From the IMG/VR virus record IMGVR_UViG_3300027739_000014, positions 1 to 56,040 of that record: DNA of 56,040 bases; one strand, written 5' to 3'. This DNA comes from a virus. The translations under genes and the position numbers were made by a program. Shown piece by piece: positions 18,654-26,294 of this stretch. How positions within the stretch are numbered: position 1 is the first letter of the stretch; each line of letters begins with the position of its first letter. The notes under the pieces were generated by a model. The model had not been told where the DNA came from. It ran no database searches and saw only the letters and a program-made list of their open reading frames with translations.

Positions 18654-20654
18654 TTATGGTGTATCGCCCCAGAATATGTCAAGTAAAAATGCTTCCGCAA
18701 GTAACTCTATCTGAGCATCTGTTAATACAATTCCCGATTTAATTATTCCTATTGCTGTAATTTCATACGGTGGACTATCGGAATATCTGACAACCGTTCT
18801 ATGATAATTAAAGTCAACGAGATCTCCAGTAGTCACTTGTTCCTGTACTCCGGCACCGGTAAACCATAAGTTGTCCTCGTCATCCAATATAAAGTCAGGA
18901 GAACTTTCTAGTACAAATAATGAGCCTGAAGAATATGGAATATAATTGGTTGCAAAATCTCTCACCAGGATTGCTATTCTTCTTCCGTCTGTTGCACTTA
19001 TTAAGTGATCGCTTTCTATTTCTCCAATCCACAGGAAATCTAAGAGATCTATTACGCTTCCCCAGGCCAGAAGATTTATCAGAACGATTGCATCTTGAGT
19101 TATAAGATGATAGTAAGATGTCATGCCGGATCCATCTGGTGCTGCATTGGTCCCTGACAAGTCTAGCCTATCACCAAGTCTCCATTCCCCTACTCCCGTA
19201 ACCGCATCAAATGTTGTAAGGAATAAACTAACGCTGGTAGATATAAGGTTATTGTTTAAGAAATCATAGTTCCGTTGGCCTGCAACATCTGTACCCCATG
19301 TCGCATAAGGAGTAACCGAGTCCAGAAGATTTTCAGATGCGTTAAGTATCCTAAGTTTTGGTAATGATGCCGGTAATGTGAGGATTAGTAATTCATTATT
19401 CCGCAAATCGAGTATTTCAAGATCTGCAATAGTGAGAGTATTGACAATAAAATTGATTAATGAATTATCATTTGCAATAAAGGACTGCCACAAAACTGTT
19501 CCTGTCGGGAATACGATATTATTAATGTTATTATTGGAAATATCAATCGTTCCAAATCTTGATAGGTAAGTCATACTTATCGCAATCAGATTATTATTGG
19601 AGATATCAAACTTACCTGCGTTGGTTCTCCATGTATATGGAACTGATATTGCCGTTAATAGATTGTCTGATAGATCTATCTCTGCATAATCTGTCAATGA
19701 TCCAAATTTCCATGTTTGTAGTGAAATACTTGTTAATAAATTTGAGGACAGATCAATTTTCTCAAGACTTGTACAAACAGGAGATATTGTGATACTCGTT
19801 ATTTCTACTTCATCTGCGACAATAGATTTAAGATGTGAGCAGTTATAAATATTAATGGTTCCACCACCGGCCAGATAGGTGTGTTTAATTGCTATTGGCA
19901 CATCATCAAGAAAATACATCTGGCCAACACCATCTCCCCAATCTATATATATAAATCCATCTCCGGTTAATGTCATTTCAAATTCACCGTCAATGGATGT
20001 TACTATAACTACATGTATCAAAATACTCGGTACAATTTCATCATATAACCAAAATTGAGTTCTGGTCTTTAGTAACTCATAACCAAAATCTCCATATTTC
20101 CCTGCTCCAAGTGCCGAAAAACCGTATGAGTCAACTGCATCTGTGTTTGGAGCCAGCCACCGGACTTCGCCAGGTACTTTTAGTTTGCCTCCGGCTGTTG
20201 CCTGTCCTCCAAGATGATTGAATAAGATAAGCCAGTCTGCCAGTGATGCTATCTTCCATCCATCAGGACAGAATCCCGGTTGGTGGATCATCTGCCAATT
20301 ATAGAGGCCGCCATAAATATCCCTGTTTGCCTCAATATCTCCATAAACCTTTGATCCGAAATAATTCCTGGCATAGTTCTTCTTCATCCAGGTCTGGGTG
20401 CCTATTGTTACACTCTCATATCCTTCATAGACAAACCCTCCTCCAATAGAACCTCCATAATAAGTTGGTAGAATAGCGTCAATAATCAGTTCTACCTCAC
20501 CCTGTAATGTCTCCATAATACCAATGCCCTGCTGCTCCTCGCTTGAGGCAACGCGCATGTTTAAGGCATCGGTATATTCGCCTGGCTGAAGATCGGCAGG
20601 GTTATCGTCCTTATTAAGACCTATGTTAAACCTATGGAGGTCCTTGTTCTGCAT
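18654..20654 (-). CDS. Stabilization-protein N-terminus fused to FISUMP, PKD-like and leucine-rich repeat adhesin, 666 aa
   Basis: Residues 1-57 carry the family start of crAss-like stabilization proteins (FNIGLNKDDNPADLQPGEYTDALNMR). Residues about 78-205 match the Fibrobacter succinogenes paralogous domain (FISUMP): VTIGTQTWMKKNY, GGLYNW, CPDGWKIASLADW, GGKLKV, SYGFSALGAG. Residues about 208-275 form a PKD-like sandwich (YIDWGDG, KHTYLAGG). Residues about 280-450 are leucine-rich-type repeats built on LEKIDLSSNLLTSI, IDLSDNLLTAI, FDISNNNLIAI, IDISNNNINNI. The last 200 residues are unassigned. A virion piece joined to glycan- or protein-binding modules suggests a receptor-binding or decoration role, which is inference. 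It overlaps the upstream ring-protein gene by one base, so translation is probably coupled. Confidence 0.65.
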   Translation of the reverse strand: MQNKDLHRFNIGLNKDDNPADLQPGEYTDALNMRVASSEEQQGIGIMETLQGEVELIIDAILPTYYGGSIGGGFVYEGYESVTIGTQTWMKKNYARNYFGSKVYGDIEANRDIYGGLYNWQMIHQPGFCPDGWKIASLADWLILFNHLGGQATAGGKLKVPGEVRWLAPNTDAVDSYGFSALGAGKYGDFGYELLKTRTQFWLYDEIVPSILIHVVIVTSIDGEFEMTLTGDGFIYIDWGDGVGQMYFLDDVPIAIKHTYLAGGGTINIYNCSHLKSIVADEVEITSITISPVCTSLEKIDLSSNLLTSISLQTWKFGSLTDYAEIDLSDNLLTAISVPYTWRTNAGKFDISNNNLIAISMTYLSRFGTIDISNNNINNIVFPTGTVLWQSFIANDNSLINFIVNTLTIADLEILDLRNNELLILTLPASLPKLRILNASENLLDSVTPYATWGTDVAGQRNYDFLNNNLISTSVSLFLTTFDAVTGVGEWRLGDRLDLSGTNAAPDGSGMTSYYHLITQDAIVLINLLAWGSVIDLLDFLWIGEIESDHLISATDGRRIAILVRDFATNYIPYSSGSLFVLESSPDFILDDEDNLWFTGAGVQEQVTTGDLVDFNYHRTVVRYSDSPPYEITAIGIIKSGIVLTDAQIELLAEAFLLDIFWGDTP

Positions 20655-21430
20655 TATCTCTTCGGTGTTTGCCTTGAGGTACTGAACAACATCTGCCTGT
20701 ACTCTTCTGCCGTAAAGATATCTTGGAAGTCACGAAGCATCGCTACTGCCTTGTCGTGATTGTCTTCTCTCCTTGCCTTCTCTGCCTGTGATATTCGCGG
20801 ATCATTCTCTACCATCTGCCAGAGAATATACGTCCTCACTGCCGGCTCTGCTTCTCTGGGTATGGTCGTGGATCCGGTCAGGTTCACTCCGGATGAGATA
20901 TATTCAAGGACGATATAATTGTCCGTGATGGTGCCTGTAAAGGCGAATGTGCGTCTTTCTCTGTCAAACCGGTATGAAGCATCACTGATACCGCCAGACA
21001 TCCCGTAAAGGCCTCCTACGAACTGGCCGCATCGGATATGATCTGAGAAATAGACCAATGATGAAGCATCTGTCGTGTCATTTGCATCTGTGTTGCTGAA
21101 ATTCTCAAGTCCGTCTGTTGATGTCCTGGGGAGAAGGATCTTATCGTGACGATGAATCACCTTCAGTTTCCCATTGGACGGAATACCCACTTTCAGCCAG
21201 TCAACAAAGTCTGCCGGCAGAGATACAACCTTACTCGTTGGATCCACGTTTATATAGACAACCTCAATATTATCAAGATGCCAGAGATTGAGTTCGGTAT
21301 AACCTTCGATAGCCAGTTGCATCAAATGGAAATAATCCCTCATTGTGTAGTCTTTTACCCTGTTCAGGGTTGACATCACAACCTTTCTCAGACTGACTAC
21401 CCCTGCTATTTTTGGTGCTGCTATACTCAT
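20654..21430 (-). CDS. Putative ring/head-tail connector protein, 258 aa
   Basis: The N-terminal third is helical with a pattern typical of podovirus tail-tube or adaptor subunits (MRDYFHLMQLAIEGYTELNLW, residues about 29-49), then a beta segment VVSLPADFVDWLKVGIP (68-84). The C-terminus is helical and charged (residues 210-258). It is followed by a similar-sized structural gene and lies between the portal/capsid block and the tail tip. In crAss-like phages several related proteins form stacked rings below the portal. No catalytic motif is present. The family assignment rests on the N-terminal pattern and position. Confidence 0.6.
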   Translation of the reverse strand: MSIAAPKIAGVVSLRKVVMSTLNRVKDYTMRDYFHLMQLAIEGYTELNLWHLDNIEVVYINVDPTSKVVSLPADFVDWLKVGIPSNGKLKVIHRHDKILLPRTSTDGLENFSNTDANDTTDASSLVYFSDHIRCGQFVGGLYGMSGGISDASYRFDRERRTFAFTGTITDNYIVLEYISSGVNLTGSTTIPREAEPAVRTYILWQMVENDPRISQAEKARREDNHDKAVAMLRDFQDIFTAEEYRQMLFSTSRQTPKR

Positions 21431-21438
21431 CTCTCAAC

Positions 21439-22119
21439 TTATTGATTAGGCCTGTTGGCGTTCATGTCGTTTACCGTATCCTCCGGCAGTTTTGCCCTTA
21501 ACAACTCGATGACCTGTTTTACAAGCAGATCTTCCTGTCCTGATGGCATTGCTACATCATCATAATCATCAATCTGATCCAGAGGAACGATCATCTTTAC
21601 GTTAAAATATGTTAAGGTTGGTGGTGCTATGTATAATGATATCGGAATATGATCGCATTTGAGAATATGCGTTTCAATGCCGGCTCCCGTGTCGTTCTGT
21701 TCCAACCGGAAATATGGCGTTGTGTCTGTGGTATAAACTTCCAACTCGCTGAAGATAGGTATTGCGCCACTTTCAAGGTAGGCAAAGGCTATGTTTTCAT
21801 TTGTTGCAGATGACACCTGCCGGATCCCCATATTGTTTGGTAATTGTATTGGTGGGTAGGGAAGTCTTAAATTGCCTGTCAAGAAACCTCCGACAACTGC
21901 ATCATTATACAGAGCAAGTGAGTAAGTTCTTGTCCAGGCATCCAGTTGACTATAATCGCTGAACTTTTTACCATTAAGCCATGTCATATAGACGGCCTGA
22001 TTATAGGCTATCTCCAGATGTTTCTTAATGATCTCCGGATGGTATTGTGATAACATATCATCCGGCAGTTCTGATGCCAGGAAGTCAGAAACAAGTTCAA
22101 CGAGATTGATCTTTTTCAT
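21439..22119 (-). CDS. Putative ring/connector protein, 226 aa
   Basis: The protein starts with a helix (NLVELVSDFLASELPDD) and a second helix with YNQAVYMTWLNGKKFSDYSQLD (residues about 37-58), then a beta-rich core (about 95-185) and a C-terminal helix (LLVKQVIELLRAKL). This helix-beta-helix plan matches ring proteins found between portal and stabilization protein in crAss-like phages. Its start overlaps the end of the upstream 63-residue gene by 4 bases (ATGA), indicating coupled translation. Function by position. Confidence 0.55.
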   Translation of the reverse strand: MKKINLVELVSDFLASELPDDMLSQYHPEIIKKHLEIAYNQAVYMTWLNGKKFSDYSQLDAWTRTYSLALYNDAVVGGFLTGNLRLPYPPIQLPNNMGIRQVSSATNENIAFAYLESGAIPIFSELEVYTTDTTPYFRLEQNDTGAGIETHILKCDHIPISLYIAPPTLTYFNVKMIVPLDQIDDYDDVAMPSGQEDLLVKQVIELLRAKLPEDTVNDMNANRPNQ

Positions 22120-22307
22120 TTCTTCTTAGATTTCTCAATTTTGCGACCACCGATATCAATCATCTTCTTACCGGCACTCGTCATCACATTTGACTTGAAA
22201 GTAGGCTTACCGGCCTTTCTAGCGGTCAGTCTGCCACCCATGTAGGCTTTCATGCCCGTATCAACGAGCCTCTTGCCTCTCTGGTACTGTTTTGTTTTAT
22301 CTGGCAT
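22116..22307 (-). CDS. Small basic protein, 63 aa, unknown
   Basis: A very Lys/Arg-rich protein (KTKQYQRGKRLVDTGMKAYMGGRLTARKAGK) ending in KIEKSKKK. No domain recognised. It overlaps the downstream ring gene by 4 bases and starts 2 bases after the end of another small basic gene. Its charge suggests nucleic-acid or capsid-interior binding, which is a guess. Confidence 0.5.
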   Translation of the reverse strand: MPDKTKQYQRGKRLVDTGMKAYMGGRLTARKAGKPTFKSNVMTSAGKKMIDIGGRKIEKSKKK

Positions 22308-22309
22308 GA

Positions 22310-22459
22310 TTACTTCTTTTTTGGTGTTTTACCCTGTGTCCAACCGCCTCCCTTTTTTCTCTTAATTCCCGTGCTTGATGAGCATATTGCATAAGCGGAG
22401 GATTTGCTTCTGCCCTGTGCCTGTACTTTGCTTACACATCTTTCTAGTTTCTTTGGCAT
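22310..22459 (-). CDS. Small basic Lys/Ser-rich phage protein, 49 aa
   Basis: The ATG lies at 22457-22459 and the TAA at 22310-22312. The product begins MPKKLERCVSKVQAQGRSK and ends in a Lys/Gly-rich tail (KRKKGGGW, KTPKKK). The motif ERCVSKVQAQG...SSAYAICSSS resembles a family of tiny phage proteins with C-x-x-K-V-x-x-x-G...AYAIC that often lie near structural genes. Spacing is tight: 11 bases after the stop of the 233-residue gene and 2 bases before the next start. Role unknown. Confidence 0.6.
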   Translation of the reverse strand: MPKKLERCVSKVQAQGRSKSSAYAICSSSTGIKRKKGGGWTQGKTPKKK

Positions 22460-22470
22460 CTCTTTTAGTT

Positions 22471-23172
22471 TTAAATACCTTGTTGAATTTTCGTATTAGC
22501 GTACTGGACGATATCTGCCTCACGGAGATTAACGCCCATGTATTCAAGTATCATCCTTACAAGGTCCATGTGTTCGTCCTGGGGCCACTCAAACTCTGTT
22601 GACGATGCGGCATTATAGGTGATGTAACCCTCAAACTGATTATATTCAAAGATAGGTTCTACCGGCCACCGCCAGTATGCAAAGTCAACGGCTGTAATTG
22701 TTATCGGATAGATCTGTATGCCGGTGCTACGCATGATACCTATCGGATACATTGTGGTAGGTGCTTTTGTATAATTGCCTCTCCGCGCTGTTCCTTCTGT
22801 CTCCCGAAGGATCTCCACCTGTCTAGGTACAGGGATGGACACACCGTCAATGGTAGTGTCCCTATTATACGTTATCTGGTCCCTGTGAGCATAGTCAGAC
22901 GGATATGGGAGTAACCCTGCCACGCATGCTGTATTTGACAAGAACATCTTGAATGCCTTCATGTCATCAGCGTTCTTCAGAGTTATTTCTACAAATTCTC
23001 TGGGAATCGGTCTGCCAGGTTGGTATTCTGCCGGAAGTCCAAACTTCTTCTTATACTTGTCAATGTTGACAACCTTTATCAACTGTCTGAACCGATCAGG
23101 ACCCCAGATGTTTCCTGCATAGTCCTTATTCAGAATTAACTCTACCAACTCATACATCTCGAATAAGGTCAT
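22471..23172 (-). CDS. Putative ring/connector protein, 233 aa
   Basis: It starts with a helix (LFEMYELVELILNKDYAGNIWGPDRF), has a hydrophobic central segment (KAFKMFLSNTACVAGLLP, about 73-90) and ends helical with EHMDLVRMILEYMGVNLREADIVQYA. The central DFAYWRWPVEPIF (about 168-180) is typical of structural adaptor proteins of crAss-like phages. It is the first gene of the ring-protein group, next to the accessory cassette whose last gene ends 5 bases before. No enzyme motif. Structural role inferred. Confidence 0.55.
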   Translation of the reverse strand: MTLFEMYELVELILNKDYAGNIWGPDRFRQLIKVVNIDKYKKKFGLPAEYQPGRPIPREFVEITLKNADDMKAFKMFLSNTACVAGLLPYPSDYAHRDQITYNRDTTIDGVSIPVPRQVEILRETEGTARRGNYTKAPTTMYPIGIMRSTGIQIYPITITAVDFAYWRWPVEPIFEYNQFEGYITYNAASSTEFEWPQDEHMDLVRMILEYMGVNLREADIVQYANTKIQQGI

Positions 23173-23177
23173 CGTCT

Positions 23178-24302
23178 TTAGTATTGAATGAATATTTCAC
23201 CTTCCTTGAAAAACATCTTACCCGTCTTTAGCGGTATGTTTACCGTATCTCCTGAGATAACGTACCCTTTCTCATAAAAGATCGTCATTCCCCCTTCATA
23301 CACCCTCGCCCCCTGTTGCCAATACATACCATTCTGTCTTACCAAAGGTACATCTTTCCCAACCTCCCAATGAGCATTAGCAGCAATACCCATATTAAAC
23401 TCAGTCCAGGTTCCCCATTCCACTCTCCATGATGGTACCAAACTTTCTGTATCAATAAAGTATGGATCTCTTAACTGAGAATGAGTATCATATCCGTGTT
23501 CTCTCCACTGGGTTAATGTATGTCTCACTCCGGCAATAGTAAAGATCGGTTCTCCTGCCTCACACCAATAAACATTATAGTCACATTCAAATCCCTGTAA
23601 ACAATCTTCTTCCATTACGTTGATATTAATAATCTGTCTTTTGGTATAGAAGATATTGTTCTTGATCTTTGTGTTATGTGCCCTGCCGAATGCGTCAGGA
23701 TGACCGGAGGATGTGTCGGTGTTCATGTAAACATCAATCAGACCGCGCCAGGTTCCGATGCCTGGACCAACATATACCGAATCTTCGCTATAAAAGGTAT
23801 TATTATAAATCCTTACTCCGTTCATTCCTTTAACTACAACGCCAACGGCAGGAGGATTACGAATGATATTGTAAGCCACTACCCCGGAAGTATCAGTCAA
23901 TCCATTTGACTTACGAACAATACCCATTGGAACGTAATTGAGATAATTATACATGATCCTTGCGTCCGTATTATATCCTGTAAATATCCCATGAGTAATT
24001 GTATTGGCATTCTGATCTCCGGTCCAGTTGAACTTGTTACCAATTATCTGTTCACCACGAAGATTATTGGTATATCCTGACGGCACTTCATATCCTGCTT
24101 CCAGCATATACCCGTTTTTGTTACAGGTCTGAACATAGTTGTTCTTAAAGGTGAAAGTCGTAGGAACGGTTTTTGGAAAGACTACCCCATATCCTACATC
24201 GCAGTTGATGGTATCAATCTTTGTCTGTCCTTCAATGGTCAAAACAACTTGCGCCGATAAAATCGGCGGCAATAATAACATTATGAATATCAGCCACTTC
24301 AT
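23178..24302 (-). CDS. Secreted beta-helix protein, paralogue of the tail-spike N-terminal half, 374 aa
   Basis: Residues 1-18 are a clear signal peptide (MKWLIFIMLLLPPILSAQ). The rest is a right-handed beta-helix-type region that aligns with residues 1 to about 310 of the tail spike at 14674-17463: both contain NTITHGIFTGYN or SIITHGIFTGYN, VPMGIVRKSNG, VVKGMNG, KIKNNIFY, GFECDYN and WR..GYDTHS. It ends FFKEGEIFIQY and lacks the PL9 and BACON parts. A signal peptide on a phage spike relative suggests export to the periplasm or surface of the infected cell. The start overlaps the upstream HYR lipoprotein stop by 4 bases. Confidence 0.7.
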   Translation of the reverse strand: MKWLIFIMLLLPPILSAQVVLTIEGQTKIDTINCDVGYGVVFPKTVPTTFTFKNNYVQTCNKNGYMLEAGYEVPSGYTNNLRGEQIIGNKFNWTGDQNANTITHGIFTGYNTDARIMYNYLNYVPMGIVRKSNGLTDTSGVVAYNIIRNPPAVGVVVKGMNGVRIYNNTFYSEDSVYVGPGIGTWRGLIDVYMNTDTSSGHPDAFGRAHNTKIKNNIFYTKRQIININVMEEDCLQGFECDYNVYWCEAGEPIFTIAGVRHTLTQWREHGYDTHSQLRDPYFIDTESLVPSWRVEWGTWTEFNMGIAANAHWEVGKDVPLVRQNGMYWQQGARVYEGGMTIFYEKGYVISGDTVNIPLKTGKMFFKEGEIFIQY

Positions 24303-24871
24303 TTTATTGTGAATGTATCATTATCGCTAACCCATGTAATCACTCTTCCACCATATCCGGTAGTGGCATGTGCAGGAGAGGTCCATGTCAGCATCATCTT
24401 TTCATTATATTGATTATCTGATCTCAGACTGTCCGGTACTGAACTCCAATCATAATTGGCATCAAAAAATGCCTCTTGCTCCGCTACCATTTTGTCTGCC
24501 TGATCGTACATATTATTTATCTTGATCCAATTATCAGCAAGTAAATCTCCGGTAGGAGTAATTACGGGTGGTTGTGAATCTTTTGCTGTTACCGTAAAAC
24601 TAACTTCACTAAAATTATTAAATGCGTCCGTCGCTCTAATCACTACCGTAACCACAGGATTTGTAATGCTCAAAATAGTGCCAGGAGCCGGTGTCTGAAC
24701 CACGCTCTTAATGCTACAATTATCGGTCACAATAACCATTGGTACATAGTTAGGTAGTGGAGCTTCACAATTTGCCCCAACCATAACATACTGTGGAGGT
24801 ATCTGCGAAAGCAGACATGTACAACTGCTTGCAAGAAGCATAACCGCAAAAAGAATTGTTAGTTTTTTCAT
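24299..24871 (-). CDS. Lipoprotein with a HYR (hyalin-repeat) domain, 190 aa
   Basis: Residues 1-17 form a lipoprotein signal with lipobox LASSC (Cys17). Residues about 45-105 fit a HYR-type immunoglobulin-like domain: VTDNCSI, APGTILSI, VVTVVIRATDAFNNFSEVSFTVTAKDSQPPVI. The C-terminus is unassigned. It is coupled to the secreted beta-helix gene (4-base overlap) and lies 4 bases upstream of a DUF5675 gene's end. Two exported proteins in one phage operon suggest a change to the host envelope, for example superinfection exclusion or adhesion; that is inference. Confidence 0.65.
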   Translation of the reverse strand: MKKLTILFAVMLLASSCTCLLSQIPPQYVMVGANCEAPLPNYVPMVIVTDNCSIKSVVQTPAPGTILSITNPVVTVVIRATDAFNNFSEVSFTVTAKDSQPPVITPTGDLLADNWIKINNMYDQADKMVAEQEAFFDANYDWSSVPDSLRSDNQYNEKMMLTWTSPAHATTGYGGRVITWVSDNDTFTIK

Positions 24872-24875
24872 TATC

Positions 24876-25322
24876 TTATCGTATTATTAGTTTGAATTTT
24901 GGTGGAAGAATTGTTCTTAATAAATCCATTGCCTTGGTGCTATCCTGTACGTCTATGTTTCCGTCATTGTTTATGTCAAAAAACTTTAATCCTACAAGGA
25001 TACATCCAAGGGTATCAACTTTTCTCAGGTCTTTCATAATGGCTCTTTCCAGTAGCATTTTTTCAGATGCGTAGTTGCCAATATGAATGATTATATTAGA
25101 CCGGTTTGGTACATCCTTTACAAGAAAACATATTCCAAATTTCTGAGAATGTATGCGTTCGCACTCGTATTCACCTGGGGGGATGCAGGAAATATCTTTG
25201 TGATTTTCAAGGTACGGCAGTTCCAGGCTCTTGACCTGGGCAACTACCGTATCCTCGTCAATCACCAAGAAACAGCCTTGTGTCTGCTTCTCAAGATAAG
25301 ATCTGCCAATTACTGCGAACAT
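24876..25322 (-). CDS. DUF5675-family protein with a calcium-binding-type loop, 148 aa
   Basis: The core matches DUF5675: SLELPYLENHKDISCIPPGEYECER (about 32-56), FLVKDVPNRSNIIIHIGN (66-83) and GCILVG (106-111). Residues 116-127 (DINNDGNIDVQD) have the spacing of an EF-hand/dockerin loop, as sometimes seen in this family. No catalytic role is established. These proteins are often found near holins or lysis genes, as here: the start overlaps the stop of a holin-like gene in a TAATG. Possibly envelope- or lysis-related. Confidence 0.65.
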   Translation of the reverse strand: MFAVIGRSYLEKQTQGCFLVIDEDTVVAQVKSLELPYLENHKDISCIPPGEYECERIHSQKFGICFLVKDVPNRSNIIIHIGNYASEKMLLERAIMKDLRKVDTLGCILVGLKFFDINNDGNIDVQDSTKAMDLLRTILPPKFKLIIR

Positions 25323-25528
25323 TATACAGGCTCGCTTTGCTTAAAGAATATCCCGATCAATGCAACAACCCCGGCAATTACCGATGAAATAAGGGGTAAG
25401 GCCTGTGAAGATTGTTCGGGTGTAACAATGCCGAAACCTACAAGAACTGCAAACACAAGTGCGATAATTGATAATACTGTCTGCATCCAAGTTGCAGACC
25501 ATTCTCTTTTTGTACTTTTTGCTTTCAT
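25322..25528 (-). CDS. Holin-like small membrane protein, 68 aa
   Basis: Two hydrophobic segments, about 15-33 (MQTVLSIIALVFAVLVGFG) and 44-62 (LPLISSVIAGVVALIGIFF), separated by a short polar turn (IVTPEQSSQA), with a basic N-terminus (KAKSTKREW). This is the plan of a two-helix holin. Neighbours support lysis: DUF5675 downstream (TAATG coupling), metacaspase 10 bases upstream. No sequence family named. Confidence 0.6.
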   Translation of the reverse strand: MKAKSTKREWSATWMQTVLSIIALVFAVLVGFGIVTPEQSSQALPLISSVIAGVVALIGIFFKQSEPV

Positions 25529-25538
25529 AATTTAACTT

Positions 25539-26294
25539 TTAAGTGAATACTAATCTATTTTGAAGATCAATGTTTCCTTCTATTGTAGGATGTTGATCGA
25601 AGTTTTTATTTGGAAGGTAAAGACACACCTGTTCAAACCATTTGCGATAAGTAAAGTTCCTGTCCAGACAGTTCCAGAAATAGAATGAAAACGCACCGTT
25701 AAAAACTCCGTTAATTTCCGCATCGGCAGAAGTTTCATTCTCTGCACAGGCAGAAAAAATAATAACGTCACCCATAGGATGTATTGCCTTTTTTATCCTG
25801 TTGTATGAAGGCAAACATTTTTTTGGAGGCATAAAACGAGCCTTGCTATTCAATGCTCTTGGCTTATTCCCTGAGAAGCAACTGTCGAGAATTAATACGA
25901 AAGTAACACCTTGGGGAATGTCTTTTAGCAATTCTTCAGTTTCATCGTCAATGAAGTTCCCGTCATAAAGATAAAGTGTTTCGTCCACGCCGTCAGGCTC
26001 ATCCCCGTGAACATCCTTCACATAACTTCCGTGACCGCTGTAAGCGACTATTATTATGTCACCAGAAACAGCGTTTTGTTTTGCATAAAGCACTTGATCT
26101 CTGAGTGTGCGCCTTGTTACATCACTATCCTTAAACGGTCTTATCTGAAAGTCGGGTATTTGACTTGCTGCCAGCAGCATATCATTATTACATCCGTTCA
26201 GATCGTTTTTTGAGCCTTTGTAGTCGTTAATTGATAGCAATATTGCGACCTTATTTGAGTGTTCCCACGCTATCGGTTTTCTTTTGAAGCACAT
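25539..26294 (-). CDS. Phage-encoded metacaspase-like cysteine protease (peptidase C14 type), 251 aa
   Basis: A complete caspase-fold domain without a prodomain. The p20 part has KVAILLSINDY (15-25), then DLNGCNNDM, the catalytic His motif YSGHGS (His88) and the catalytic Cys motif LILDSCFSG (Cys139). Between them lies DEPDGVDETLYLYD (98-111), the acidic signature of type I metacaspases that cut after Arg/Lys. The p10 part has IIFSACAENETSADA (178-192), NGAFSFYFWNCL and QHPTIEGN. So both catalytic residues and the substrate-pocket region are present. It begins inside a TAATG overlap with the upstream coiled-coil membrane protein and is followed by a holin-like gene. Possible roles are cleavage of a host or phage protein at lysis, maturation of virion proteins, or interference with caspase-based defence. 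None is shown by the sequence. Confidence 0.85.
   Translation of the reverse strand: MCFKRKPIAWEHSNKVAILLSINDYKGSKNDLNGCNNDMLLAASQIPDFQIRPFKDSDVTRRTLRDQVLYAKQNAVSGDIIIVAYSGHGSYVKDVHGDEPDGVDETLYLYDGNFIDDETEELLKDIPQGVTFVLILDSCFSGNKPRALNSKARFMPPKKCLPSYNRIKKAIHPMGDVIIFSACAENETSADAEINGVFNGAFSFYFWNCLDRNFTYRKWFEQVCLYLPNKNFDQHPTIEGNIDLQNRLVFT

Noticed and set aside
18654-20654. Diversity-generating retroelement acting on the FISUMP domain
   Set aside because: FISUMP domains can be variable targets, but no reverse transcriptase or template repeat is present in the window.
24876-25322. DUF5675 protein as an endolysin
   Set aside because: No catalytic Glu/Asp or Cys/His arrangement of a known lysin family could be recognised; kept as unknown.
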